DNA of 64,000 bases from Butyriboletus loyo. Its lineage: Eukaryota; Basidiomycota; Agaricomycetes; Boletales; Boletaceae. A program made the translations under genes and the position numbers. Shown here piece by piece: positions 35,802-46,577 of the stretch. Location of the stretch: NCBI GenBank assembly GCA_038093515.1, contig JBBPSI010000014.1:124001-188000 (forward strand). The letters are read 5' to 3'. Numbering within the stretch: the first letter of the stretch is position 1; every line of letters begins with the position of its first letter. The notes beneath the pieces were generated by a model that searched no databases, was not told the DNA's origin, and was given only the letters and a program-made list of their open reading frames with translations.

Positions 35802-38800
35802 ATGCCTTTTTGTCCCCAGTGTCCCGGCCGTTTCTTCACGGACGACAACGCCGTCCGAATGGTCAGTACTTTCTTTCCAAGATCGCCTATAATGCCCACT
35901 CGAATCATTTCCACCTGGCAGCACACTAGAGCCAAGCATAATTCCCTCTTCGAGTGCGAATACTGCGATAGGGAGTTTACCACAGACGAGGGCCGCTTGG
36001 CCCATCAAAAAGCCAAACACCCACCCATGTTCGAGTGTCGCTACTGCGACCGCGAATTCACCACAGACCAGGGCCGCGACGCACACGAGGAAGCGAAGCA
36101 TCCTACGTTCGAGTGTCACTATTGTGACCGTGAATTCAACTCTGAGGAAGCTCGTCAGCAGCACGAGGATGCTAGACACCCATCCATGTTCGAGTGTCGC
36201 TACTGCGACCGCGAATTCACCACAGATCATGGCCGCGACGCACATGAGGAAGCGAAGCATCCTGCGTTCGAGTGTCACTATTGTGACCGTGAATTCAACT
36301 CTGAAGAAGCTCGGGAGCAGCACGAGGATGCCAAGCATTCTACGTTCGAGTGTCACTACTGTGATCACAAGTTTCGCTCAGAGGATGCACGGGAACTGCA
36401 CGAAGATGTCGTGCATCCTACGTTCGAGTGTCGTCATTGCAATCGCGAATTTTCCTCGGAGGGTGCTCGGCGGCAACACGAAGATGCCAAGCACTACGGT
36501 AAGAGCTTCGCCCGTGTGGAAGCGCTCCGGCAGCAGTGCAGCTATTGTACGATGGGGCTCTTTACCCAATACTCCAAGAACACACACGAGGAGTCATGTA
36601 GTCGCAACCCCGCCAATTGTATCACGTGCCCCCCATTAACACCCTCCAATTGCCCATCAGCACAGTCGAATGCTCCAAAGTCGACGGGAAGTGTTGGCGA
36701 GGGGTCGTCAATATCTGCCATCACCCACGACACAAATGATGGGCCAGAGTCACCTACTTCCACCTCTCATCCGTCAGATTCGACATTGGACGAAGGAGAA
36801 ATGTTTCACTCGACAAGCGAAGCTCCTTCCACAGATGCACCCAGCGAGAGGGCTGCCGCCGAACCGCCTTACCCCTGCGTACATTTACTCGAGCCCTGCA
36901 CGTGCTCGATATGTGAACGAGCATCGTCCCTCTCCTGCATGTGCTCGATATGTCAACGAATGTCTTCCCTCTCATGCAAGTGCTCGATATGTCAACGAAC
37001 GTCTGCCCTGTTATCGAACACAGACAAGCCTGTACCAGATAATGCAGGGAATGTCGTCTCCGCTGACGGTAAACACCAGGATGATTCTACAGATCTTCGC
37101 AGCACTATTTTCCAGTGTACACCTTGCCTTCAGGTCTTTCAAAGTGAAGAAGCTCTTCGGGATCACGTTTGTGCTTTCCGTGCAGCTATACTCCGACCCC
37201 ATTGCCATTGCCCGGTATGCTATACTCAGTTCGATGACGGGCTATTACTTCAGGAACACATGAAAGGTCTTCAGTCCTTCTCATGTCACCTCTGTATGAC
37301 TCGGTACTGCTCGGATGAGATGCTGCAGGATCATCTGCTCAGTCATCCGACGTGTGGCAAGTGTGGCAAGTCCTTTGCCGATGATCTTGCCCTTTGTGTG
37401 GTAAGGATTTTTCAGTCTCAGGGCTATTTCATCGGTGAACTGCCATTCACTGACATCGAATCTATTGTCAGCATGTGAAATCAGACCACCCAGTCGTGGT
37501 CTGCTGGGATTGTGATGGCATCGTTATCGAGAAGGACAGTCTCGAGTTGCATTACGCGGACTCTTCCGCACATCTATCGTGTGCATTTTGCGGCCTAGGC
37601 AAGAGAAATTTGGCCGATATGGACGAGGTTCGTGTGATCGCCGCGCCATTGTGGTACACACGTTTCTTACATCTCCAACAGCACATCAGGCACGTGCACG
37701 CCCCAGGTGCGGAGATGAAAGACGATAGGGAGGGTGGCAACGTAAGTGTCAGCGCCTGATCATAGGTAACTTGGCAGTGCTAACTTGGTTTTGTAAAATC
37801 AGGCGAGTCCTGACGAGGAATCTCCTTCAACAGAAAAGCAACCTCCCGAAGCGGACCGGGAGGAAGCTTCACGACAACCTTTGGAGGAGTTCGATCGCAC
37901 GCCACCGCCATCTGTTGTGGAAGTTGTTGGTCCACTCGGGGGACCTGGTAACCAGCTACAGAATACCCCATCACAAACGGAATCGTCTCTTTCCTTATCG
38001 CCTCAACCACCCATGCCGCCCCAGGTCGAAGATGTAAACGAGGCAGCTGTGAATCCGTGCGTCATCAACGGAGAGGAAGCCCCGGATGTTGGCCAACGCC
38101 AATATATATCTCCTTCGCCAACACCCTCCGAACGTGGCAGCGATGCAAGTCGGTCACAGTTGTTCGTCTCCGAGGCAACCAACACTGCTGTAAACGATGA
38201 TACCCGACCTCTGTCTCCCGTGTCCTCTGTTTCGGCCGAGCCGTTCTCTGATACAAGGTCATTCCCCACTTCTTTACGTCACCGCTATACAGACCAGCTG
38301 ACTGATACACTGACAGTACACAGAGCTCTTCGACATCATCCAGTCAATCGGTCGTGTTTGTTTCGGCCGATGGAATACCCGACTATATCCGTGAAAATCG
38401 TGCCATATTGGTCGCCACTAGTGCGGGTTCCCCTTCGTCGGGTCGCACTCCGCTTCGACTGTCGTCGTCATCGTCGCTTGAATCCCTGGAAATGGTAGAG
38501 CCTACCCCTAAGCGCGAGGAACGCGGGCCGACTGTGGACGACGATGGGACCCCGACAAGCATGGGCGCGCATAGCGTTGCCTACCGCTTACACTGCCGAA
38601 TTTGTCTCTTGGATCCATGTGAGGACATCACTGCGACGATATGTGGCCATCTTTTTTGTAAAAGGTGTGTGATTGTTTTGGTTCTCCTCCCCCTTTTCCC
38701 CACTTGTTGCACGTTTGAGTGATCGGCGTTTACGAATCTTCTGCCAGGTGTATCACGCAGGCTATTGTCGCAAAGTCGGAGTGTCCGGTTTGTAAGAGCG

Positions 38801-38838
38801 CGACGCTGCTCTATTGTCTGTTCAAACTGGATCTATGA
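35802..38838 (+). CDS. Multi-C2H2 zinc finger protein with C-terminal RING finger (copy 2)
   Basis: Seven exons (35802-35861, 35922-37400, 37472-37627, 37682-37741, 37803-38257, 38317-38664, 38748-38838) sum to 2649 nt, 882 residues. It starts MPFCPQCPGRFFTDDNAVRM. Exon 2 encodes a run of at least seven near-identical 25-28 residue fingers of type FECRYCDREFTTDQGRDAH, C-x2-C-x12-H-x4-H, then three copies of a 13-residue CSICQR unit, then more fingers (CTPCLQVFQSEEALRDH, CHLCMTRYCSDEMLQDH). A disordered linker follows, and a C3HC4 RING (CRICLLDPCED, CGHLFCKRC, CPVC) closes the protein with TLLYCLFKLDL. Architecture and ending match the gene at 26349-30065. Probably a RING E3 ligase with a zinc-finger substrate- or DNA-binding array; target unknown. 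Introns 1, 2 and 3 fall directly before a finger histidine codon. Confidence 0.88.
36030..36347 (+). repeat. Tandem 159-bp duplication of a two-finger unit
   Basis: The stretch starting TTCGAGTGTCGCTACTGCGA at 36030 recurs at 36189 with few differences (period 159 nt, 53 codons). Each unit encodes two C2H2 fingers. Only scattered differences separate the copies, which points to recent duplication or gene conversion. Less similar units continue downstream to about 36500. Confidence 0.85.
36897..37010 (+). repeat. Three 39-bp repeats encoding CxCSIC units
   Basis: TGCTCGATATGTSAACGA starts at 36903, 36942 and 36981 (period 39 nt). The encoded units read CTCSICERASSLS, CMCSICQRMSSLS and CKCSICQRTSAL, a C-x-C-x2-C arrangement repeated every 13 residues. 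It lies between the finger array and the distal fingers of copy 2. Confidence 0.85.
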
Positions 38839-39073
38839 GAACTGTGCGTTATAAATCTACACGGCTTGGAGAATCGACTTTTTTTTTTTTTTTGTAATTT
38901 TGCATGGTCATGATCACGTGCTGTATCACTCAAATTTGTCATCTTGCAAACTCTCACAGCGGCGGATCGACCCCGGTCTGTGAACATTCTACAATTTGTA
39001 AATGGTACGTGTTCAAATATTTTACGGCGCGGCCATGCCCGAAACGGCGCTCCTTCGGAGATAGAGTGGAAAT

Positions 39074-40591
39074 CTACAAGTTGCCTGCTTCATCAACGAC
39101 GGCCATCTCGGCTTGCGGAACCTTTTCCGTCGGGCTCTCGGTGACCTCTCGGCTGGATTCTTTAGCTTCACATTGTTGGCGTCTCCGCTTTCCGTTGGCC
39201 GACTCCCATCCAAAGACGGTTGTGCGCCCCTGTCAAAGAAACAAGACCTCAGCTGCGTTGCTTGACAGGGCGAGGCTGCCGGGTTTACCTCTCGGAACTT
39301 GTAGTATACGAGCGCGACGATGACGGCCAGCCAGTAAAATACGTACGACAGCACGCTACCCACTGGCGGCGCGATCAATAACGTGGTCAAAGAGGAACGA
39401 GCAGGTAAGCCTCACATGTCGCGCTGTTTTGCCAACCAAAGATGGCGTAAAAGACGGACCAAGCACCGCTGGACGAGGAACAACAATCGAGGTGCCAAAC
39501 GCTGCCTCGGACGTCATACGTGCCAGGGCCGGTTCCGCTAGCATCGTCAGAAGAGGCACCAATGAGATTAATGAACGCGTTCTCTTGGAACGCCCAAACA
39601 GCTTTTGAGAAGAGGCCGGAACCAATGAGTAAGAGGAGGTTCGTCATGCAGATGAGGAATATTTTGAATGCTGTCGACATTGTTAATGCAGGGACTCGGC
39701 TAGGAGGGGATACTTGCTTGTTCGGCTGGCGAACTGGTACACGACAATCCCGCATATGATGCCACAGATGATGCCGACGACGGCGGCGATGGGGATAGAT
39801 GTGGCAGGTTCTGCGAGCGCGACGCCGCCGACGAAGACAATTGCCTCCACACCTGTCAGTAGTCGGGGGAGGAGGTCAGTGAGACGATCATGGTGGGGGG
39901 AAGGGACTTGCCCTCGCGAAGGACGGTGATCATGGGGAGGATGAAGAGGACCCATCTGCCGGTTTTTGCGTCGCGATCACGCGCTGAGAAAGAACGTTAG
40001 AGGCGCGTCCTGGACGGACAGGATACGCCTACGTTGGCCGTCGAACGCGTTTTGGAGCTTTATGCGCCATTTTGTACGCGCATTGTCCATTTTGAGCATG
40101 GTGACGCCCATAACGAAGATCATAAGGGATGCGATCAAGAGGAATATGCCTGAAGATGCGTCAAGACTGTTGGGAGTGGAAGTAGGAAAGAGGGCGTGCC
40201 TTCCCATAATTGTTCCGAGCTTGACCAGAGATTTTTCGCCTGAGTGAACCAAATGGCGATGAAGGCTGCACCGAGGGCGACGGCGATAGCTAGGCCGACC
40301 AACGCACCGAGAACGACCTGGGATATACGTCGAGGGAAGACCAAGATGCGGTAGGCGGGACCATACCTGTAGCTTGAGCTTCCTGAGGAGGCGGGGCGTG
40401 GGGGGGGTGGGGGTGGGATTGGACTCGGGCGCTGTATGTGTGGCGGTGCGTGTGCCAGTGTGGTCGGGGGAAGGGCCGTTGTGGACGATCTGGTCGACGA
40501 GACTGAGGAGGACGGAGAAGATGAGGGCTGCCTCGAGTGCCTCGCGGAAGACGACGAAGAAGATGGAGAGGGAGAAGAGATTTTTGGACAT
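39074..40591 (-). CDS. FTR1: High-affinity iron permease Ftr1
   Basis: Plasma-membrane iron permease that takes Fe(III) from the ferroxidase Fet3 encoded next door. Eight exons (40367-40591, 40200-40317, 40033-40149, 39912-39983, 39718-39852, 39416-39670, 39289-39362, 39074-39229) sum to 1152 nt, 383 residues, the usual length. The N-terminus MSKNLFSLSIFFVVFREALEA contains the first REALE iron-binding motif; the second, REGVE, is split by an intron at 39853-39911. Hydrophobic segments include IFLLIASLMIFVMGVT, IPIAAVVGIICGIICGIVVY and FKIFLICMTNLLLLIG, and the conserved GLFSKAVWAFQ follows. The C-terminal tail is charged and cytoplasmic. Three of the seven introns (40150-40199, 39853-39911, 39671-39717) start with GC instead of GT; the frame closes only with them. 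Divergent from FET3. Confidence 0.95.
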
Positions 40592-40769
40592 GGGTAATGC
40601 TGGCTGAGCCGAGTGTGGACGCGGGGTGCGCTTTATCTGATAATTTTCGCAGGTCCGATATCCGACCAGGGCCATCTTATCAGATCTGTCCGTTTCCGGT
40701 ATTTATTTATCTGATAATTTTCTCGTATGCGACCCACCTCCGCACATAAAAACCCTGCAATTACAACCC
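40592..40769. promoter_or_regulatory. Shared FTR1-FET3 promoter with three ATCTGATAA boxes
   Basis: The 178 bp between the two start codons contain ATCTGATAA at 40635-40643, its inverse TTATCAGAT at 40677-40685, and ATCTGATAA at 40709-40717. ATCWGATAA is the known binding site of iron-sensing GATA repressors of the Urbs1/SreA/Sre1 type in fungi. Joint repression of both genes in iron-rich conditions is inferred. Confidence 0.8.
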
Positions 40770-43182
40770 ATGCGCATGGCACCCTCCATGCACTCCTCCC
40801 TCTTCTCTCTCCTCCCCCTGGCCACCACCGCCCTGGCCGGCGTACAGGAACTATGGTGGAACGTCACCTATGTCCAGGACGTAGATCCCGACGGCCTCTT
40901 CCCCCGTCGTGTCATCGGCGTCAACAATAGCTGGCCGTAAGTAATGGTGACCTCCCCCACCGTGACTTGACGCGACCCCCTTCCACAGACCACCCCCACT
41001 CACCGTCAACACCTCGGATTCCCTCCTCGTTCACGTGACAAACTCGCTCGACGCACCAACGACCCTACACCACCATGGTATGTACTTCAACTCCACCAGC
41101 TGGATGGACGGTGCTGTCCAAGTCTCCCAGTGGTATGTTCCTTGATGTGCCTCCCCGTGTGTCACTCGTCTCATGTCATCCATAGCGGCATTCCCCCTGG
41201 CCAAACCTTTGATTATCTCGTGCCAATCAACTCCTCTGGACAATACGGCACCTACTGGGCTCACGCTCACGCAAACGTGAGCGCATTTACCAAACCTTTT
41301 ACCAATAAAGTTGATTTCATTCCTTCATCAAATCAGGGCCAATATATCGATGGCTTTCGTTCGCCCCTTCTCTTGCATCCGTCGAACGAAACGTACCAGT
41401 ACGACGAAGAATTCACCGTCATTCTGTCCGATTGGTATCACCAAGAACACGCCGTCTTGATGCAAAGTTTCATCTCCATTGCAAATCCGAGAGGTCTCGA
41501 ACCCGTGCCAAGTAAGCTCTATTATCTCGTAAACCATATCACCTTTTGACCCATGACCCTGTTTAGGTTCCGGCTTGATTTACTTTGCGCAAAACTCGTC
41601 TTACCTGCCTCCCATCGTGGGAAGCTCTCCGGCGCCGGTAACCTCTGCGGTAGGATTCAACGAAAATGCGACACTACCATTTGTTCCAGGCCGCACGTAT
41701 CGGCTGAGAATCATTAACATGGCCGCCTTTGTCTCATTCTACTTCTGGATCGACGGTCATGACATGCGCATCATCGAAGCCGACGGAGTAAGCGGACCGT
41801 CTTGCTTCTGACCCCGCCTGAAATGACATCCGTGAAGCTAACCGGCATCATTCGTAGACGGACGTCCAAGAATATCCGACAGATATGCTGAGCATCTCCG
41901 CTGCACAACGCTACTCCATACTCGTTCAGGCTCGGAATGATTCAGCTTCCAACTGGATGATCCATGCTAACATGGACACTTCTATGTTTGACAAGGTTCC
42001 CCCGACACTGCAGACGAGTATGTACCACTCTTGGTTCGTTCGCATTCGACAGCTAAGACGCACCAAAATAGATCTAACCTCTTCGATCATATATGCCGCT
42101 GGGCAAAACCTCACAGATTCGGGGCCTGTACAGAACTACTCCCTGACTAACGATACCGCACTGGTCCCGGTCGACCCGATACCGCAACCCATAGCTTCAC
42201 AATCCATTGAATTGGAGATAGTATTCCAGACCATGAATGACGGGACAAACCATGCAACGCTCAATGGTTATGTCTACAACTCCCCAATCGTGCCTGCTAT
42301 CATGTCTGTCCTCACGCTCGGCGAAAATGCAACAGCACAAGATGCATACGGACCATACAGCATCATGCTCAATCATCTTGATGTCGTCGACATTGTTGTC
42401 AATAATTCAGACACGGGATCACATCCATTGTGCGACGACGTTTATGCCGTGGCTTCGTTACTGATCTCCATGTTTCAGCCACCTGCATGGCCACAAATTC
42501 CAGATCGTCCATCGTGCCGAAAACTACACCTCGACGGATCCTACATTGAACCCTCCGCTGATCGAGGGGCAAGCTAATCCAATGCGCCGTGACACTGTTG
42601 CTATTCCAGGCGGCTCGTCCGTTACACTTCGGGTCGTTGCGGATAATCCTGGGGCATGGATTTTCCACTGTATGTTTCTCCGATCACGCTCGTCAGATAG
42701 CTGACCACCTCCGGCTAGGTCATATCGAATGGCATTTAGAATCCGGTCTTGCAGTCCAGTTCATCGAGGCACCGCTTCAGGTCCAGGAACGAGCTGTAGG
42801 ACAGGTCCCGTCATTATTGTATGATCAGTGTGGCGCTCTAGGTTTGCCTCAATCAGGAAACGCTGCTGGTCATGCGTCTGCGACGGATCTGTCTGGGCTG
42901 CCTTTGGGACCTTGGCCGCAGATAATGGGTTGGCTGCCAAAGGGCATTTTAGCCATGACTGGGTAAGTGTGCTTACTCCTGGATTCACGGCATGTCTAAA
43001 GGATGCGTCTGATGTGCTGTCTACGCAGGTGTGTACTCACGGCTGTCATCGGCATGTTGACCGTGGTATGGTACACGACGGGAGTCACAGACAGTGAGGA
43101 GGAGATCGAGCGAGAGGTGATGAGACGCGTAGAGGCCAAGCGAAACAGAAAACGCTTTGGGTTGTTTAAAAAGACGGGGTGA
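40770..43182 (+). CDS. FET3: Multicopper ferroxidase Fet3
   Basis: Cell-surface copper oxidase that oxidises Fe(II) to Fe(III) for uptake by Ftr1. Exons 40770-40936, 40989-41132, 41186-41276, 41337-41511, 41567-41787, 41858-42017, 42072-42429, 42479-42669, 42719-42962 and 43029-43182 sum to 1905 nt, 634 residues. A signal peptide (LFSLLPLATTALAG) starts the protein. Copper ligand motifs are HHHGM, WAHAH, HPFHLHGHKF and HCHIEWHLESGL, in the normal order for three cupredoxin domains. Many N-x-S/T sites are present. Near the C-terminus one transmembrane helix (CVLTAVIGMLTVVWY) is followed by a basic cytoplasmic tail, as in Fet3 and unlike secreted laccases. The intron at 42430-42478 joins HP to FHLHGH in the correct frame. 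Shares a promoter with FTR1. Confidence 0.95.
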
Positions 43183-43728
43183 TGCTTGCCACCCCAAACT
43201 TGCTGGTTTCGGACGGGGTAAGTAAGTGGGAGGAGGTACGACGGGCTTGTTACGAATCGTGTACGTAGATTGTTGGGGACACAACGGATCATACTTCTAG
43301 AAGGAACAAGTTGTCTCGGCGTGTGTTTTATCCGACGTAGGGGTACTGTCAGCGATTCGCGAACGTTGGAACGCTTGAGCGTTAGCTCCTGGCTGCTCCA
43401 TATGTGTAGGCAGTCCCATACCGCTTGTTCAGAGAGAAAGATGCGGATGGGCCTCACTGTGTGAATCCTGGTTGAGGATCACCCTGAGCGTGTCAGCGTG
43501 GTCTATATACGTACAGAAGACCTGACGCACGGGCCCGGATTTACAAGGACGACAGTGTCCGAGTGAGTTTGTTGTCGACCGCCGACGTGTCTTGTTCATC
43601 TCCAGCGACTCGCATTCCAAGTCGGCGTTATCCGGACTTTTAGAGACAAAATTTAATTCGCTCGACAGTGACTCGAAATGATACGCTGTGTCCATTCCCT
43701 TCTTCGTCCCCTCCCAAAAATACGCTCC
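43183..43728. other. Intergenic between FET3 and SHMT
   Basis: Terminator of FET3 and promoter of the hydroxymethyltransferase gene. Frames on either strand are short and overlap each other without a domain. Nothing else is seen. Confidence 0.5.
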
Positions 43729-45629
43729 ATGGCCACCGCAAACACACCCGCCTTTGTATGTACTTGTCTTCTGCATCACATATGATTACTTCTAAGCCAG
43801 CTTCAGAACAAGGTTTTGTACGCACCTCTGGCCGAGATCGATCCCCAGGTACAGAACATCATCGACAAGGAAACCTGGAGGCAGTATTCTGGCCTTGAAC
43901 TCATCGCCTCAGAGGTTCGCATCGCCTGTTTCTTTCCAAAAACTTGTTCCTGCTCTGAACTACCCTCTCAAAGAACTTGACCAGCCGTGCCGCCATCGAG
44001 GCCAACGGTTCGATCTTGACCAACAAGTATTCCGAGGGTCTTCCTGGGGCTCGGTACTATGGTGGTAACGAGTGGATCGACGAACTCGAGAGCCTCTGCC
44101 GCAAGCGGGCCTTGCAAGCATTCAACCTCGATCCCGAGAGATGGGGTGTCAACGTCCAGCCATACTCTGGAAGTGTAAGTTTATCTACCGGTTCGACATC
44201 AATCACTCCGGGGCTGATCGTCAATTTTTTTCCACCCCGTTCAAGACTGCCAAGTGGGTTATATGGTTGATAATTCGGCTTGGACAGGATTGACTCGGCT
44301 TTCCTTAGCTTTGCAGCCCTGACGGCGTTGATTCAACCCCAGGACAGACTCATGGGACTGGGTCTACCTGACGGTGGTCATCTCACTCACGGCTACTATG
44401 TATGTTCCGAGATCCTCGAACTTGTGTTGCCACGCGATACCGGCTTACCGGTTTTGTACAGACTGCGAAGAAAAAAATGACTGCATCTTCGATTTACTTC
44501 CAATCTTTCCCTTATGGTCTCGACCCTTCGACGCAACTAGTTGATTACGCAGCCTTGCTCAAGCAAGCCAAGATATTCAAGCCCCGGTTGATTATCTGCG
44601 GTGCTTCCGCATACCCCCGAGATTGGGATTACGTCGCGCTCAGGGCCATTTGCGACAAGGAGGGTGCTTATCTGATGGCAGATATCGCCCACACGAGTGG
44701 TTTGATCGCAGCACAGGAATTGAACAGCCCGTTCGACCACTGTGACGTCGTCACCACCACAACGTGAGTGTCCCCGCCGTTCAACTTTTCGTCCAGATTC
44801 GGGGACTGAGTAGATTTAGTCACAAGACCCTCCGTGGCCCACGAGCAGGTCTGATTTTCTTCAGAAAAGGCGGTGAAAACTACCAAGACCTCGAGAAGCG
44901 TGTCAACGAGGCCGTCTTCCCTGCTTGCCAAGGTGGCCCTCACAACCATGTTTGTCTGTCTTTCAACTTTTGTTATCATATTGTAATGTACTTTTCTGCA
45001 GACGATCGCTTCTGTCGCGACAACGCTCCTCCAGGTTTCCCAGCCCGAGTGGAAGTTATACGCACGTCAGGTCATCGCCAACGCCAAAACGTTGGCCTCC
45101 TACCTCACTGAGCGTGGTTACAAACTTCAGACCGGCGGTACCGACAACCACCTCGTTCTTTGGGACCTCAGGCCTCTTGGATTGACCGGTAGCAAAATTG
45201 AAAAAGTGTGTGACCTTCTTGACATCACCATCAACAGTACGTTTTTTCTTGGCATGCCCTGCTCCATTTGTCGAATCGAATCTTATTTTAGAAAATGCCG
45301 TTTCTGGGGACGCCTCCGCGCAAACACCTGGCGGTATCCGACTTGGTACTGCTGCCCTGACATCGCGTGACATGGTGGAAGAAGACATCAAGGTCGTTGC
45401 AGAATTCTTGCACCGTGCTGTTCAGCTCTCGCTCGTCCTGCAAAAGGAGGCTGGTTCGAAGCTGCTCAAAGACTTTGTCCGGGTGGCTACCACCGAGAGC
45501 GAGGACAAGGTCGGGGCAAAGATGGTCAGGGAACTGCGTCGAGACGTCGTTACGTTTGCCCGCAAGTGGCCTTTGCCTGGTGCCGACGTGTCTACGATTC
45601 AACGACCTGCGGGCATCCAGGACGATTAG
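43729..45629 (+). CDS. SHM2: Serine hydroxymethyltransferase, cytosolic type
   Basis: PLP enzyme converting serine and tetrahydrofolate to glycine and 5,10-methylene-tetrahydrofolate. The N-terminus (MATANTPAF) has no mitochondrial presequence, so the cytosolic form is likely. Visible blocks: [62 protein letters not shown], then [25 protein letters not shown], and the PLP-lysine loop [14 protein letters not shown], whose TH pair is created by splicing across the intron at 44766-44814. Then [31 protein letters not shown] and [17 protein letters not shown] lead to the stop at 45627. About seven short introns. Length about 475 residues, normal for the family. Confidence 0.94.
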
Positions 45630-46577
45630 GGGGTATGGATGATAATCCGCGGCGTTACAAACTCGAAAACGTGATGGCGAAGATTCGACGATCACGAGCG
45701 GATTTTTTTTTCGATTTGGACGTTTTCAACATCGTCCTGGAGAGAGCATGATGAGCCATTTGTGTATCCTTAATCCCCACGGTCCTACCCTGGCATGTAA
45801 CGTACTGTGTGGTGCAACGACCCTGATTTCCCAGCTGGCCGCAACGCGAGAGACGGTTTGCCCGAATGGAGACGAAAGTTATGGGACCAATCAACATCAG
45901 TAAAACAGTTGCTGGTTTCCGATGCTAACCGAGTGTAGCCGAGTGTTACAGACTGCTACAGACAGCTAACCGGTGGTTCCGACCAATAACCGTTTCACTG
46001 ATGAACTTGAAGCGCTGCCTGATATGATCGATGATAAATGAACGTTTGAACCCCATCCGCTGGCAATAGCTGTCGTACGTACAGTATCAAAACATGCCAA
46101 GAGTCATGAGCCATGAATTCAAGACTTCAAATCCATCCATGATCAAGATTTCAAGTGTTCATCTCACGATAGTCCTCTCGTCAAAATCCTGATTATGTAC
46201 CTCCGAACGGGACGAAACAACTTGATTACATGGCACAGCAAACACGAGGATGTGATTATGTCACATTATGGTGTGTCGTGACTCACGATTCTATTCAGTT
46301 GATTAGCGATGGCTTCAGGGTCCACAACTGATTAGTATCAGATCATACGGGCCATTTACTCGGTACGCCAATCAGTGCAACGGTTTAGCGAATAATTTGC
46401 CGAGGAAAGCGCAGGACCACGGAGTATGTGTCATGCCCTGTCACGTTTAATTGAATCCCAGTTTCCAGAACCTGATCAAGCGACCTGGCGAATGGCCGCG
46501 TAAAGCTATCGCTGGGCGAATATTTAAACCAGTCGGTAATCCATCCCTTATGGGTATTCCTACACCCATTTGGCGCT
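45630..46577. other. Intergenic with solo MITE
   Basis: Contains the MITE-like copy at 45896-46002 about 270 bp after the SHMT stop. The rest (46003-46577) shows no gene and serves as upstream region of the first seven-helix gene. Confidence 0.5.
45896..46002 (+). repeat. MITE-like element, solo copy
   Basis: 107-bp element from ATCAGTAAAACAGTTGCTGG to CCGTTTCACTGAT. It is nearly identical to the reverse complement of 30521-30617, apart from a small insertion in the middle. Imperfect terminal inverted repeats of about 20 bp (ATCAGTRAAACRGTT...TGGT). No coding capacity; no clear target duplication. Confidence 0.8.

Noticed and set aside
36030..36500. CRISPR-like or satellite array
   Set aside because: The repeats are coding, multiples of three, encode zinc fingers without spacers of constant size, and the genome is fungal.
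39022..39390. 122-codon minus-strand frame at the FTR1 3' end read straight through
   Set aside because: Splicing out 39230-39288 gives the conserved ending of FTR1 and closes the gene in frame, so the unspliced frame is an intron read-through.
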